64,000 nucleotides of DNA from Shewanella basaltis (GCF_023283885.1 NZ_JAKILA010000019.1:1-64000); one strand, 5' to 3'; shown: positions 9,846 through 22,229, counted from the stretch's first letter. Made by a program: numbers and translations. Notes: generated by a model not told the origin, from the letters alone.

Positions 9846-10042
9846 GTGATCCCCATAATGGTAAACAATTAGCGGGCATTTTCGCTGGATTTTCACTAAA
9901 TTGAAAGCATTGCACATTAATTGTATTAGCAATGTTCATTGGTTATATGGATATAGTTGTAGCTTAATGGACAATTACAGTACAATTTGCGCTTCATCTT
10001 CTTCTAAGGAAGGCTGTTATCTTTACAACACCGATACCTGAT

Positions 10043-10858
10043 ATGAGTAATTCAAATAATTCCCCTTTGGTAGAAATAAACCATTTGGCGTTTAGCCATG
10101 GTTCGCGCGTGATTTATGAGGATATTTCGTTAACGATACCCAAAGGTAAAGTCACGGCAATTATGGGCCCCAGTGGGATAGGTAAAACGACGTTATTGAA
10201 ATTAATTGGTGGGCAACTTACACCTAACAGCGGACAAATTTTATTTGATGGTCACGATGTTCATAAACTAAAGCGAGAAGAACTCTTTGAACTGCGTAAG
10301 CGCATGAGTATGTTGTTTCAAAGTGGCGCCATGTTTACCGATCTTAACGTATTCGATAACGTAGCATTCGCTTTGCGGGAGCATTCAGGCCTGCCTGAAG
10401 AGATTATTCGCTCAATTGTATTGATGAAACTGCAAGCGGTTGGGTTACGTGGCGCGGCTTATCTAATGCCAAATGAATTATCTGGCGGTATGCAACGTAG
10501 GGCTGCTTTAGCTCGGGCTATTGCACTTGAGCCAGAAATGATTTTGTATGACGAGCCTTTTGCTGGCCAAGACCCTATTTCAATGGGAATGTTAGTTAAA
10601 TTGATCCGTGAGCTTTCTGATACGTTAAAACTGACCTCTGTTGTCGTGTCTCATGATGTGGATGAAGTGCTAGGTATTGCTGATTATGTTTACGTCATCG
10701 CGCAAAAGAAAGTGATTGCGCATGGCACACCAGAGCAACTTCGTTTGTCTGACAACCCGCAGTTAATTCAGTTTATCCAAGGTGCGCCAGATGGTCCTGT
10801 ACCATTTCATTATCCTGCCGAGGATTACCAAGAGGAGTTATTGCGTGGGCGTAATTGA
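10043..10858 (+). CDS. mlaF: MlaF, ATPase of the phospholipid ABC transporter
   Basis: This 271-residue ABC ATPase of the MlaFEDB complex maintains outer-membrane lipid asymmetry. Walker [10 protein letters not shown], signature LSGGMQRR and Walker [14 protein letters not shown] are present, with the switch His in VSHDVDEV. The first ATG (10043) has only a weak ribosome site. The gene overlaps mlaE by 14 bases, starting the plus-strand mlaFEDCB-ibaG-murA run. Confidence 0.96.
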   Translation: MSNSNNSPLVEINHLAFSHGSRVIYEDISLTIPKGKVTAIMGPSGIGKTTLLKLIGGQLTPNSGQILFDGHDVHKLKREELFELRKRMSMLFQSGAMFTDLNVFDNVAFALREHSGLPEEIIRSIVLMKLQAVGLRGAAYLMPNELSGGMQRRAALARAIALEPEMILYDEPFAGQDPISMGMLVKLIRELSDTLKLTSVVVSHDVDEVLGIADYVYVIAQKKVIAHGTPEQLRLSDNPQLIQFIQGAPDGPVPFHYPAEDYQEELLRGRN

Positions 10859-11630
10859 TAATCTGGCCGATTTAGGCAAGAACGCATTAAAAATCGTTTT
10901 AGGATTAGGCCGTGCTGGCTTAATGCTGTGGGGCGCAATTGTACGCGTGCCTAACATTAAAAAAGGCTTACCATTACTGACCAAGCAAATTTATGTGCTT
11001 GGTGTTCGTTCGATGGTGATTATCTTGGTGTCTGGCTTATTCATAGGCATGGTACTGGCGCTGCAAGGCTATAATATTTTAGTCGGTTTTGGTACCGAAG
11101 AGAGCTTAGGCCCTATGGTTGCGCTCAGTTTGCTACGTGAGTTAGGCCCTGTTGTTGCTGCACTGTTGTTTGCTGGCCGAGCCGGTTCTGCATTAACGGC
11201 TGAAATTGGGTTAATGAAATCGACTGAGCAGTTATCTAGCCTAGAAATGATGGCAATTGATCCACTGAGGCAAATTATTGCGCCGCGTTTTTGGGCCGGT
11301 GTAATTAGTATGCCTTTGTTAGCGCTGATGTTTAGTTTGGTGGGGATTTTTGGCGGTCACCTAGTTGGGGTTGAGTGGAAAGGTATCGATAGCGGTGCGT
11401 TTTGGTCTATCCTACAGGCGTCGGTCGAATGGGAACAAGATATTGTTAACTGTTTAATTAAAAGTTTGATTTTTGGCGTGGTAGTAACTTGGATAGCCTT
11501 ATATAGGGGTTATGAGGTGCAGCCAAATCCAGAAGGTATTAGCCGTGCGACAACATCAACCGTTGTGCAGGCCAGTTTAGCTGTTTTAGCGCTGGACTTT
11601 TTGCTCACTGCAATTATGTTCGGAAATTAA
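10845..11630 (+). CDS. mlaE: MlaE, permease of the phospholipid ABC transporter
   Basis: This 261-residue MlaE/YrbE permease has about five hydrophobic segments and the conserved [21 protein letters not shown] region. The GTG at 10845 is chosen because AGAGGAG lies 7 bases upstream and the resulting length matches E. coli MlaE (260); the longer open frame begins inside mlaF and is not expected to be used. Confidence 0.95.
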   Translation: MGVIDNLADLGKNALKIVLGLGRAGLMLWGAIVRVPNIKKGLPLLTKQIYVLGVRSMVIILVSGLFIGMVLALQGYNILVGFGTEESLGPMVALSLLRELGPVVAALLFAGRAGSALTAEIGLMKSTEQLSSLEMMAIDPLRQIIAPRFWAGVISMPLLALMFSLVGIFGGHLVGVEWKGIDSGAFWSILQASVEWEQDIVNCLIKSLIFGVVVTWIALYRGYEVQPNPEGISRATTSTVVQASLAVLALDFLLTAIMFGN

Positions 11631-11671
11631 GGTTTTTTCATTGTTTAGTTTAATTGAAGTGGTTTAAGAGT

Positions 11672-12145
11672 ATGTTAACACGGAAAATTGAGTTACTTGT
11701 AGGCGTGTTTTTATTGTCTGGTTTATTGGCTTTTTGCGTATTGGTATTTAATGTTGCCAATGTCGAAGTGAAGTCAAATGACCAAACTTATACATTAGTT
11801 GCTGAGTTCAATAATATTGGCGGGTTAAAAGTACGCTCACCAGTAAAAGTGGGTGGTGTTGTGGTTGGACGTGTGAGCGACATTACGCTTGATACACACA
11901 AGTTGATCCCTGTGGTCACATTGACCATGGATAAGCGCTATGATCAGTTCCCCGAAACCAGCAGTTTAGCCATTTTAACGTCGGGGTTATTGGGTGAGCA
12001 ATTTATTGGTTTAACCCCAGGTTTTATGGACGATGACATTGCCATGCTTGCTAATGGCGATAAGGTTCATGACACTCGTGGTGCATTGATTTTAGAAGAT
12101 TTAATTGGTCAACTGTTGTACAGCATGTCGTCTAAGGATAAATAG
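11672..12145 (+). CDS. mlaD: MlaD, MCE-domain substrate-binding component
   Basis: This 157-residue protein has one N-terminal membrane anchor and an MCE domain (YTLVAEFNNIGGLKVRSPVKVGG...) that forms a hexameric ring with MlaFEB. The ATG at 11672 (MLTRKIELLVG) matches the family N-terminus; a TTG six codons upstream is an alternative. The C-terminus after the MCE domain is short, lacking the longer tail of E. coli MlaD. Confidence 0.93.
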   Translation: MLTRKIELLVGVFLLSGLLAFCVLVFNVANVEVKSNDQTYTLVAEFNNIGGLKVRSPVKVGGVVVGRVSDITLDTHKLIPVVTLTMDKRYDQFPETSSLAILTSGLLGEQFIGLTPGFMDDDIAMLANGDKVHDTRGALILEDLIGQLLYSMSSKDK

Positions 12146-12155
12146 GAGCTATATA

Positions 12156-12824
12156 ATGAGAGCACTTTTTAGTCGTGTAATTGCGTTATGTTTTGTGGGT
12201 AGCGCTGTTATCAGTTCTGTTGCAGTTGCAGCCAATGACGAGATAAATACTCAAGATCCTTTTACAATGATCAAACAGGTTGCCAATAAAACCTTTGATC
12301 GTTTTAAAGCAGATAGAACGTTAATTGATAACGACTTAAGCCATTTAAAAGTGATTGTTAACGAAGAATTAATGCCTTACGTTGACTACAAATACGCTGC
12401 ATATAAGGTGATGGGCCAATATTTACGTGATACGACGCCAGATCAGCGTGACCGTTTTGTTGAAGCCTTTGAGGGATATTTAGTCGCCACCTATGCGCAA
12501 GCCTTGACCGAATATACCAATCAAGCAGTTGAGTTTGACCCAGCAAGTGATTTTAAAGACGAAAAAATTGTCGAAGTGAACGTGCAAATTATCGAAAAAG
12601 GCCGTCCACCGATTAAAGTGCAATTTAAAGTTCGTCGCTTGAAAGACAATACCTGGAAAGCGTTTGATTTAGTGGCAGAGGGCGTCAGTTTACTTGCATC
12701 TAAGCAATCTGAGATATCTAATTTGATCCGTCAACAAGGGATTGAAGCGGTCATTTCGATGTTGAATGACAAAACCAAACAAAAAATTGATCGTCAACCA
12801 GCAAAAGAAGCAACAGCAGCGTGA
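12156..12824 (+). CDS. mlaC: MlaC, periplasmic phospholipid shuttle
   Basis: This 222-residue periplasmic lipid carrier moves phospholipid between MlaA-OmpC at the outer membrane and MlaFEDB. A signal peptide ends near SSVAVA-AND. AGGAGC precedes the ATG at 12156, and an upstream in-frame start inside mlaD is discarded. The gene overlaps mlaB by 4 bases (GTGA). Confidence 0.94.
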   Translation: MRALFSRVIALCFVGSAVISSVAVAANDEINTQDPFTMIKQVANKTFDRFKADRTLIDNDLSHLKVIVNEELMPYVDYKYAAYKVMGQYLRDTTPDQRDRFVEAFEGYLVATYAQALTEYTNQAVEFDPASDFKDEKIVEVNVQIIEKGRPPIKVQFKVRRLKDNTWKAFDLVAEGVSLLASKQSEISNLIRQQGIEAVISMLNDKTKQKIDRQPAKEATAA

Positions 12825-13120
12825 TTAACTTTAACCAACAAGAGCAAACATGCTTTGTTAGCGGACGTTTAACACAGGTTGAAGTAAAACAATTATGGCC
12901 AAAACGCCAAGAGTTGTTTACTGCTTCAACCCAAGTGATAGACTTAGCCGCCCTAGAATACGTAGACAGTGCTGGTGTTGCCTTGTTGCTTGCATTTGTG
13001 AGGCTCAGTCACCCCAGTACAGAAGAAAAAAGCGGTTCTCGCCAATTGGTTAACCCCAGTGAGCAGCTTGTCAAAATGATAGAGCTATACGATTTAGACG
13101 CTTTTTTCAGTAAAAAATAA
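12821..13120 (+). CDS. mlaB: MlaB, STAS-domain subunit of the Mla transporter
   Basis: This 99-residue cytoplasmic STAS-domain protein, with the conserved LEYVDSAGVALLL strand-turn-helix, binds MlaF and stabilises the transporter. It starts at GTG 12821, overlapping the mlaC stop. Sequence conservation outside the STAS core is modest, so the name rests partly on its position. Confidence 0.9.
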   Translation: MINFNQQEQTCFVSGRLTQVEVKQLWPKRQELFTASTQVIDLAALEYVDSAGVALLLAFVRLSHPSTEEKSGSRQLVNPSEQLVKMIELYDLDAFFSKK

Positions 13121-13174
13121 TTTACAAACAATGGTTTGTAAATATCAGCTTTAAAAGTAAAGGTAATAGATTTC

Positions 13175-14700
<1,526 letters not shown>

Positions 14701-14720
14701 ATTTTAGCAGGTGAATAAAA

Positions 14721-14755
14721 AAGCCATTCAATAACACATTGAATGGCTTTTTTAT
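14721..14755. terminator. Bidirectional terminator between murA and degS
   Basis: A 10-bp perfect stem (AAGCCATTCA / TGAATGGCTT) around a 9-base AATAACACA loop is flanked by A-runs on the left and T-runs on the right. It can end both the murA operon (plus) and degS (minus). Confidence 0.9.
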
Positions 14756-14787
14756 TGCGTGATCTGCTCGTGAAGATTTACTGAGAA

Positions 14788-15867
14788 CTAATCTACTTCG
14801 TCGACTTTTTCAGCAATGATAACAGGTAAGGTTTGTTTTTTACCTTCACGAATGATGGTCATATTAACCTTAGTGCCAGGCGGGGTTTCAGCAATACGGT
14901 CCATTAGCATTTCAACGCCGGGGACATTCTCTTCATTATACTGTGTGATGACATCTCTAGGCGCAAGACGTGCACGTGCAGCTGGGCCATCTGGGTCGAT
15001 GCCGGTAACCAGCACGCCTTTTAAATCGGGTAAGTTAAGGATTTGAGCGACCACAGGATTTAAGGGCTCCCCAGAAATACCCAAGGCTCCTCGAATAACC
15101 CGACCATGCTTAATTAATTTGTCCATAATGCTATGGGCTAATTTAATCGGAATGGCAAAACTAATCCCATTGCCACCGCTATCACCGCCAACTTGAAACG
15201 CAGCGGTATTGATGCCTATTAACTCACCACTGGTATCAATCAATGCTCCGCCAGAATTACCTGCATTAATGGCGGCATCCGTTTGCAAAAAGTCCAAATA
15301 CCCTGAACTTAAACCATTGCGACCCGTTGCACTAATGATCCCCTGAGTAATGGTTTGACCTATGTTGTAAGGATTTCCAATTGCCAGCACCACATCACCG
15401 ACTTGAGCAGGATTATTAAGGTTAAACGGGACGATAGGTAAATTGTCGCCTTCAATTTTTAAAACGGCTAAGTCTGTCACCGGATCGGAACCGACCACTT
15501 CAGCGGTAAATTTGCGTCCATCTTGAAGTGCAATCACGATCTCGTCTGCTTTTTTTATCACGTGATAATTAGTCAGCACATAACCATCTTTACTCATGAT
15601 GACGCCCGAGCCTAAACCTTGTAAAGAGCTAGAGTTTAATGGATTACGTTGATCAATACTGAGACTGTATATATTGGCAACAGCAGGGGCGGCACGACGA
15701 ACTGCCTTGGCAAAAGACAGCTCTGAACTGCCACTGTGTACAGTAGATAGCCCACTGTTTAGCGAGTTATTAGGTAAAAAAGAGGTGATAACTAAAAAAA
15801 CAGCTGCCATTATCAGGCCAAATAGCGCAGCTTTAATTATATAGATGCATGTGTCTTTAAAATTCAT
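14788..15867 (-). CDS. degS: DegS, inner-membrane stress-sensor protease
   Basis: This 359-residue trypsin-like protease with one PDZ domain is tethered by an N-terminal membrane segment (about residues 8-29). Catalytic Ser lies in AGNSGGAL, with His in NYHVI and Asp in TDLAVLK. DegS cleaves the anti-sigma factor RseA when unfolded porins bind its PDZ domain, activating sigma-E. One PDZ only and an uncleaved anchor distinguish it from DegQ next door. Confidence 0.94.
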   Translation of the reverse strand: MNFKDTCIYIIKAALFGLIMAAVFLVITSFLPNNSLNSGLSTVHSGSSELSFAKAVRRAAPAVANIYSLSIDQRNPLNSSSLQGLGSGVIMSKDGYVLTNYHVIKKADEIVIALQDGRKFTAEVVGSDPVTDLAVLKIEGDNLPIVPFNLNNPAQVGDVVLAIGNPYNIGQTITQGIISATGRNGLSSGYLDFLQTDAAINAGNSGGALIDTSGELIGINTAAFQVGGDSGGNGISFAIPIKLAHSIMDKLIKHGRVIRGALGISGEPLNPVVAQILNLPDLKGVLVTGIDPDGPAARARLAPRDVITQYNEENVPGVEMLMDRIAETPPGTKVNMTIIREGKKQTLPVIIAEKVDEVD

Positions 15868-15910
15868 GGCCTAATATTTTTTGAAAAAATGAACTTTATA
15901 TTAACATAGC

Positions 15911-15948
15911 TCAAAAAATTAAGCATCGACCAAAAATCATCGATGCTT
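15911..15948 (-). terminator. Terminator downstream of degQ
   Basis: A 9-bp stem AAGCATCGA / TCGATGCTT (15921-15948) reads, on the minus strand, into a TTTTTT run. It lies between degQ and degS and suggests that the two proteases are transcribed separately. Confidence 0.8.
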
Positions 15949-16035
15949 AATAATTAACGATAAATCACTTTTTTGTTATCACTCAACAGTCAGTGATTTT
16001 AGGCTATTAGCCTTTGTCTTGATGCAGTTGAAAAA

Positions 16036-17385
16036 TTAACGTAACACTAGGTATAAGAGATTATTGTCTCTTAATATTTTTAGTGCCACGGAGCTTTGAT
16101 TTTCTTTTAATGCTTCTTTAAGTACTTTTAGACTAGAAATTTTACTGCGATTTAACCCCACAATTAAATCTCCTTTTTGTAAACCACTCATTGCCGCTGG
16201 AGATCCTTGGGCAATTTCAGTGATTTCAATGCCTTTTTTACTGTCTTCTAGTGTTGCACCTTGTAGCATAGGGTGCACGTTTCCGGCTTCTGCCTCGACT
16301 TTATCTGCTTCACCTAACGTGGCTTTGATGGTCTTTTTGTCACCATCGCGAATAATGCCAAACTCAACTTCTGCACCTGCGCCCATAGTGGCGACTTTAG
16401 CGCGAAGTTCTTGGAAGGTTTTAATGCTGCGACCATTAAGACTCACAATAATATCGCCAGCTTTTATGCCCGCTTTATCTGCAGCACTTTTTGGCATCAC
16501 TTCATTTACAAAGCCGCCATGCTGAGTGTCTAGGCCAAAGGCTTTAGCAAGCTCGTTATCAAGATCTCTACCAGACACGCCTAACACGCCACGGCGTACT
16601 TCGCCATGTTCAATGATTTGTTCAACTAGGTTGTTAACCATGTTGGCAGGTATCGCGAAGCCGATACCAACGTTACCGCCATTAGGTGCAACAATGGCGG
16701 TATTGATACCAATAAGCTCACCTTTAAGGTTAACTAATGCTCCACCCGAGTTACCGCTATTAATTGCCGCATCTGTTTGAATAAAGTTTTCTAGCATTTC
16801 TATCCCTAGGCCGCTGCGGCCCAAGGCGCTGACAATACCTGAGGTGACCGTTTGCCCTAAACCAAATGGGTTACCAATGGCCACCGCAAAATCACCGACA
16901 CGAATATTATCCGAATCCGTTTGTTTGATTGACGTTAAATTTTTAGCTTCGATTTGCAAAAGTGCGATGTCCGATTCTTTATCAGCGCCAATTAATTTCG
17001 CTTTGATTTCGCGCCCGTCATGCAAACCTATTTGAATATCATCTGCACCATTAATGACGTGATTGTTGGTCACAATATAACCTTTGTCTGCATCGATGAT
17101 CACGCCCGAGCCTAAGCCTCTAAAAGGGCGTTCTTGCACTTGCTCTTGTGGGGCATTAGGCCCAAAAAAGTAACGAAATACATCAGGTACACGCTGTTTT
17201 GACACTTGTGTGCCAGAAACGGCAACCGACACCACTGCTGGAGTTGTTCGCTCTAACATAGGGGCAAGGCTGGGTAGCGCTTGGCCGTCAACTGACTGAG
17301 GGATCGCCGCGTGAGAAACGGCTGGAAACATAGTTAATGATGCCGTTAATAATGCTGCTGAAAGTAAGCTTAATTTTGTTTTCAT
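16036..17385 (-). CDS. degQ: Periplasmic serine protease/chaperone DegQ (HtrA family)
   Basis: This 449-residue HtrA protease has a signal peptide (cut near VSHA-AIP), a trypsin-like domain with His in TNNHVI, Asp in SDIALLQ and Ser in INSGNSGGAL, and two PDZ domains (about 255-345 and 360-449). Two PDZ domains and linkage to degS point to DegQ, although DegP cannot be excluded by sequence alone. GGAGC precedes the ATG at 17385; a start seven codons upstream lacks this. Confidence 0.9.
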   Translation of the reverse strand: MKTKLSLLSAALLTASLTMFPAVSHAAIPQSVDGQALPSLAPMLERTTPAVVSVAVSGTQVSKQRVPDVFRYFFGPNAPQEQVQERPFRGLGSGVIIDADKGYIVTNNHVINGADDIQIGLHDGREIKAKLIGADKESDIALLQIEAKNLTSIKQTDSDNIRVGDFAVAIGNPFGLGQTVTSGIVSALGRSGLGIEMLENFIQTDAAINSGNSGGALVNLKGELIGINTAIVAPNGGNVGIGFAIPANMVNNLVEQIIEHGEVRRGVLGVSGRDLDNELAKAFGLDTQHGGFVNEVMPKSAADKAGIKAGDIIVSLNGRSIKTFQELRAKVATMGAGAEVEFGIIRDGDKKTIKATLGEADKVEAEAGNVHPMLQGATLEDSKKGIEITEIAQGSPAAMSGLQKGDLIVGLNRSKISSLKVLKEALKENQSSVALKILRDNNLLYLVLR

Positions 17386-17550
17386 GTACGTAGCTCCTAG
17401 ATGCATTCAACTCGATAAAATAAATATGTGGTTTGAAAGCATGATTTCAAAGTTAAATATCGTTAATTAATTTGATTGGTAATATCACGACCAAGTGAAA
17501 TGTCATTGCATATTAATTGGGTAATAGATTCGCTTATGCTGAGTTACTGA

Positions 17551-17579
17551 TTGAGAGTTAAGCACAGATTGTTAGTTCC
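17551..17579 (-). promoter_or_regulatory. Possible sigma-E promoter of degQ
   Basis: On the minus strand GGAACT (complement at 17574-17579) is followed after 17 bases by TCTCAA (complement at 17551-17556), similar to the sigma-E pattern GGAACTT-N16-TCnAA. It lies about 166 bases before the degQ start. HtrA-family genes are often sigma-E dependent. The match is partial. Confidence 0.35.
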
Positions 17580-17683
17580 ATTTTGATTAACAAAGCTTAA
17601 TTTGATCGTTTAAGTCGGTTACTCGTATTGAATATTTAATGTTATTATTTGCAGCAATTATTTGATGTAAGAGAGTCATTACC

Positions 17684-18796
17684 GTGTCGCAGTTAACCCC
17701 TTGGCAGCATTATCAGCAGGACCTTAAACGAGAAGACTTTTCACATGATGCCGCGCAAGAGCAAGCGGTTAAATCGTTGCAACGTGTTTATGATGAGCTC
17801 CTTAACCTAAATAAACCCACTTCTGGAATAACGAAATTGTTTTCAGCTGTAGGCATTAAATCTAAGCCTTTGCCAGTAAAAGGCCTGTATTTATGGGGTG
17901 GGGTGGGGCGTGGTAAAACGTATTTAATGGATACGTTTTACGACGCGTTGCCTGGTGAGCGCAAACTTCGGGCGCACTTTCATCGTTTTATGCATCAAAT
18001 CCATCACGATCTTGATGGCCTAAAAGGGGTACAAGATCCGCTGGTGAGCATTGCAAGAAAAATGGCTGCTCAATATCAGGTTATTTGTTTTGATGAATTC
18101 TTCGTGTCAGACATTACCGATGCCATGTTGCTAGGCACATTATTTCAAGAATTATTTAAGCATGGCGTAGCGCTAGTTGCGACCTCAAATATCATTCCCG
18201 ATGAGCTCTATAAAAACGGCTTACAACGCGCACGTTTTTTACCTGCGATAGCCCTAATCAATCAACATTGTGAAATTCTCAATGTTGATTCGGGTATTGA
18301 TTATCGCCTACGAACCCTAGAACAAGCCGAGATTTATCACTACCCGCTCGATGAGCAAGCTGATATTAATTTGCTGCATTACTTTGCCCAATTGGCGCCA
18401 GAGTCAGAGGTACAAACTGCCGCCATTGAGATCGATGGGCGTTCGATTAACATCCGTAAACAATCTCAAGGGGTGTTATTGATTCAGTTTAGGGACTTGT
18501 GTGATGGGCCTCGTTCTCAGCGTGATTACATGGAAATTGCGCGTCTTTATCATACTGTGCTGCTCAGTGGCATTGAGCAAATGGGAGCGCAGCAAACCGG
18601 TGATGATATCGCCAGACGCTTTCTTGCGATGGTTGATGAGTTTTATGAACGTAACGTCAAACTTATTGTTTCTGCGCAAATTCAACTTGAAGATATTTAC
18701 ACAGAAGGCCAACTGACATTTGAGTTTAGGCGTTGTCGTTCACGCCTAATTGAGATGCAATCGAGAGATTATTTAGCGTTAGAACACTTGCCCTAA
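17684..18796 (+). CDS. zapE: ZapE, AFG1-like cell-division ATPase
   Basis: This 370-residue AFG1/ZapE P-loop ATPase has Walker A GGVGRGKT and Walker B VICFDEFFVSD. In E. coli ZapE associates with the Z ring and is needed under low oxygen or heat. It starts at GTG 17684 with GAGAG upstream. The location just before rplM-rpsI is the usual one in gammaproteobacteria. Confidence 0.95.
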   Translation: MSQLTPWQHYQQDLKREDFSHDAAQEQAVKSLQRVYDELLNLNKPTSGITKLFSAVGIKSKPLPVKGLYLWGGVGRGKTYLMDTFYDALPGERKLRAHFHRFMHQIHHDLDGLKGVQDPLVSIARKMAAQYQVICFDEFFVSDITDAMLLGTLFQELFKHGVALVATSNIIPDELYKNGLQRARFLPAIALINQHCEILNVDSGIDYRLRTLEQAEIYHYPLDEQADINLLHYFAQLAPESEVQTAAIEIDGRSINIRKQSQGVLLIQFRDLCDGPRSQRDYMEIARLYHTVLLSGIEQMGAQQTGDDIARRFLAMVDEFYERNVKLIVSAQIQLEDIYTEGQLTFEFRRCRSRLIEMQSRDYLALEHLP

Positions 18797-18879
18797 TGCC
18801 ATTTACACCCAAGTTAACACGCACAATTTCTGCACGATGTTTATTTGTGTAATTTATTTAAAAAATACTAAAAAAGCAG

Positions 18880-19055
18880 GTGATCTTTAGATTCTCTTTG
18901 CGTATAATCTGCGGCCTGCCCGCGTTAACCGCCTATTTGGGCGGAAGTTAGAAACCAATATTCATGCTCGAAGGGGCAAGAATCGGTAATTTTGTGTTGA
19001 TTGCAACCGGCAGTCAGCATGTGAGACAGAAAATTAACTTTGGGTTTTTGTAATA
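18880..19055 (+). promoter_or_regulatory. Promoter and leader of the rplM-rpsI operon
   Basis: A perfect TATAAT at 18903-18908 has a weak -35 17 bases upstream. The roughly 140-base leader contains a hairpin (CCGCC / GGCGG near 18930-18945). L13 operons in gammaproteobacteria carry structured leaders bound by L13; I cannot show that this leader matches that family. Confidence 0.55.
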
Positions 19056-19484
19056 ATGAAGACTTTTACTGCTACACCAGAAACTGTAACTCGTGACTGG
19101 TACGTTGTTGACGCTGAAGGCAAAACTTTGGGTCGTATCGCAACTGAAATCGCAACACGCTTACGTGGTAAGCATAAGCCAGAATATACTCCACACGTAG
19201 ACACCGGTGATTACATCATCGTTATAAACGCTGAAAAAGTGGCTGTAACTGGTAATAAAGCTGCTGGTAAGATTTACTACTCTCACTCAGGCTTCATTGG
19301 TGGCATTAAGCAAATCAGTTTTGAGAAGCTTCAAGCTCACAAGCCTGAAATGATCATCGAGAAAGCAGTTAAGGGTATGTTACCAAAAGGTCCTTTGGGC
19401 CGTGCTATGTTCCGTAAACTTAAAGTTTACGCAGGCACAGAACATAACCATGCTGCACAACAACCACAAGTTCTTGATATCTAA
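19056..19484 (+). CDS. rplM: 50S ribosomal protein L13
   Basis: This 142-residue L13 (uL13) is an early assembly protein of the large subunit. The sequence is canonical ([16 protein letters not shown] near the start, [18 protein letters not shown] near the end) and the length is normal. It precedes rpsI by 17 bases, with GGGAGGAG between the two. Confidence 0.98.
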   Translation: MKTFTATPETVTRDWYVVDAEGKTLGRIATEIATRLRGKHKPEYTPHVDTGDYIIVINAEKVAVTGNKAAGKIYYSHSGFIGGIKQISFEKLQAHKPEMIIEKAVKGMLPKGPLGRAMFRKLKVYAGTEHNHAAQQPQVLDI

Positions 19485-19501
19485 ACGGGAGGAGTAAGCA
19501 A

Positions 19502-19894
19502 ATGTCTGCAACTCAGTACTACGGCACTGGCCGTCGCAAAACATCTACAGCTCGCGTTTTCGCTAAAGCAGGTAGTGGCAATATCATCGTAAACCAACGT
19601 CCTTTAGATGTGTACTTTGGTCGTGAAACTGCTCGTATGGTTGTTCGTCAACCATTAGAGTTAGTTGAAATGACTGAAAAATTAGACATCTATGTAACAG
19701 TTAAGGGCGGTGGTATTACTGGCCAAGCTGGTGCAATTCGTCACGGTATTACCCGTGCACTTATGCAACTAGATGAAGCTTTACGTCCTACTTTACGTAC
19801 CGCTGGTTTTGTTACCCGTGACGCTCGTAAAGTTGAACGTAAGAAAGTTGGTCTACGTAAAGCACGTCGTAAGCCACAGTTCTCTAAGCGTTAA
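19502..19894 (+). CDS. rpsI: 30S ribosomal protein S9
   Basis: This 130-residue S9 (uS9) has the basic C-terminal tail KPQFSKR, which reaches the P-site tRNA. The ribosome site GGGAGGAG is strong. Co-transcribed with rplM and ended by a strong terminator. Confidence 0.98.
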   Translation: MSATQYYGTGRRKTSTARVFAKAGSGNIIVNQRPLDVYFGRETARMVVRQPLELVEMTEKLDIYVTVKGGGITGQAGAIRHGITRALMQLDEALRPTLRTAGFVTRDARKVERKKVGLRKARRKPQFSKR

Positions 19895-19910
19895 TTCGTT
19901 TTTTGGATTC

Positions 19911-19938
19911 AAAAAACCCAGCATCTGCTGGGTTTTTT
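19911..19938 (+). terminator. Terminator of rplM-rpsI
   Basis: The stem AAAAAACCCAGCA / TGCTGGGTTTTTT forms a hairpin with a very short loop and a T-run. The A-run on the other side may also make it work in reverse. Confidence 0.92.
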
Positions 19939-19981
19939 ATTGCCTAAAATAAACGTAATATCTCCACATTTATTGCTGTTA

Positions 19982-20302
19982 ATACCAATCCTTATTAGAA
20001 TGTGACCTATTTTAGGCTGCGTCACTAGACACAGTTCAATGAAAATGACTGCAGGTGTCGTCATCTACATCAACGTCATTTGATACCGTAATTGTGGGGA
20101 TGCAGCCCTGAAGGGCGAATTTATCAGCGTGGTATTGTTTGTTAGCCTTTCTTAAACTCGTGCAATATAACCTAATGCACTATGACCTAGTGAACTATAA
20201 ACTAGTGAATTATAACCTAGTGAATTATGCCCTCAAAAGACTGCCTCGACGACCTCACTGATAACTTTCGCTAAAAGGGCAAATTCTAATGCTGATTGGT
20301 AT
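19982..20302. repeat. MITE-like element, about 320 bp, with internal tandem repeats
   Basis: The ends are imperfect inverted repeats of about 24 bp: ATACCAATC-CTTATTAGAAT at the left and the complement of ATACCAATC-AGCATTAGAAT at the right. The element has no ORF with a ribosome site and contains four 15-bp direct repeats (20168-20227). It fills most of the gap between rpsI and the DUF2065 gene. Ending in GGTAT-type sequence, it resembles the element at 1090 only at its tips. Confidence 0.55.
20168..20227 (+). repeat. Four tandem 15-bp repeats
   Basis: The units TAACCTAATGCACTA, TGACCTAGTGAACTA, TAAACTAGTGAATTA and TAACCTAGTGAATTA follow each other without gaps. They lie inside the MITE-like element and outside any gene. 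There are no spacers, so this is not a CRISPR. Confidence 0.85.
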
Positions 20303-20533
20303 CAGCATTAGAGTCATTTCAACAGCCCAAGGGCCAATGTTCAGTTAGTGCTTTTGAAATACAACTAAATGGATGCTCGGGGGCAGAGTCGTTACAGCGT
20401 GCACTCATCTTAACAAGGCCTGTGCTGCCCATGTTAACTGTGCAATGGTATTGCATTGTCTTATTTAGCGCATAATGGGATGCAATTTAACCGTTTATAT
20501 GGAATTGATAATATTATTGTTGGGGGTTTTAGC

Positions 20534-20719
20534 GTGAATGTGCAATTAATAATGACCGCGATTGGTTTGGTTTTGATTATAGAAGGTCTTGGGCCATTAC
20601 TTTTTCCTAACAAATGGCAAAAATATTTATTAGAGTTTTCTACACAAAAGCAAAATGTTCTCAGGCGCTTAGGTGGAAGTCTTGTGACTGCTGGTATCGT
20701 TTTATTGATTATTTTTTAA
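20534..20719 (+). CDS. DUF2065 family small membrane protein
   Basis: This 61-residue protein fits the DUF2065 (YjeT) family: two membrane segments separated by GPLLFPNKWQKYL, and RRLGGSLVTAGIVLLIIF at the C-terminus. The GTG at 20534 is chosen because GGGG lies 7 bases upstream and the product then matches the family length; a longer frame reaches 20456. YjeT-type genes commonly sit just before purA, as here. Function is not known. Confidence 0.8.
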   Translation: MNVQLIMTAIGLVLIIEGLGPLLFPNKWQKYLLEFSTQKQNVLRRLGGSLVTAGIVLLIIF

Positions 20720-20755
20720 TAAAATACTTGCCTATAACCCCCTAAAATCTGTTAA

Positions 20756-22087
<1,332 letters not shown>

Positions 22088-22093
22088 CACAAT

Positions 22094-22119
22094 GAGGCCG
22101 CGTTAAGCGGCCTTTTTTA
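22094..22119 (+). terminator. Terminator of purA
   Basis: The stem GGCCGC / GCGGCC (22096-22112) with a short loop is followed by a T-run, directly after the purA stop. Confidence 0.9.
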
Positions 22120-22171
22120 TTTCTCTTGCTGTTTATGCCCCGTAATAATTCACATTGATACCGTGTCCTAC

Positions 22172-22198
22172 TCAAGAAATGCGCTATAATGCCGATGG
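22172..22198 (+). promoter_or_regulatory. FliA (sigma-28) type promoter of motX
   Basis: TCAAG (22172-22176) and GCCGATGG (22191-22198) stand with 15 bases between TCAA and GCCG, close to the flagellar sigma-28 pattern TMAA-N15-GCCGATAA. It lies about 30 bases upstream of the motX start. A TATAAT at 22185-22190 overlaps it and could act as a housekeeping -10 box. Confidence 0.65.
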
Positions 22199-22229
22199 AT
22201 AAGTCATCATAGTGTTATTGAGAATTCTT

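Noticed and set aside
16036-17385. DegP instead of DegQ
   Set aside because: Two PDZ domains fit both, but the pairing with degS downstream of murA is typical of DegQ; the Q/P-rich loop that marks DegP was not seen.
20168-20227. Possible CRISPR-like array
   Set aside because: The 15-bp units are adjacent with no spacers and there are no cas genes; it is a simple tandem repeat.
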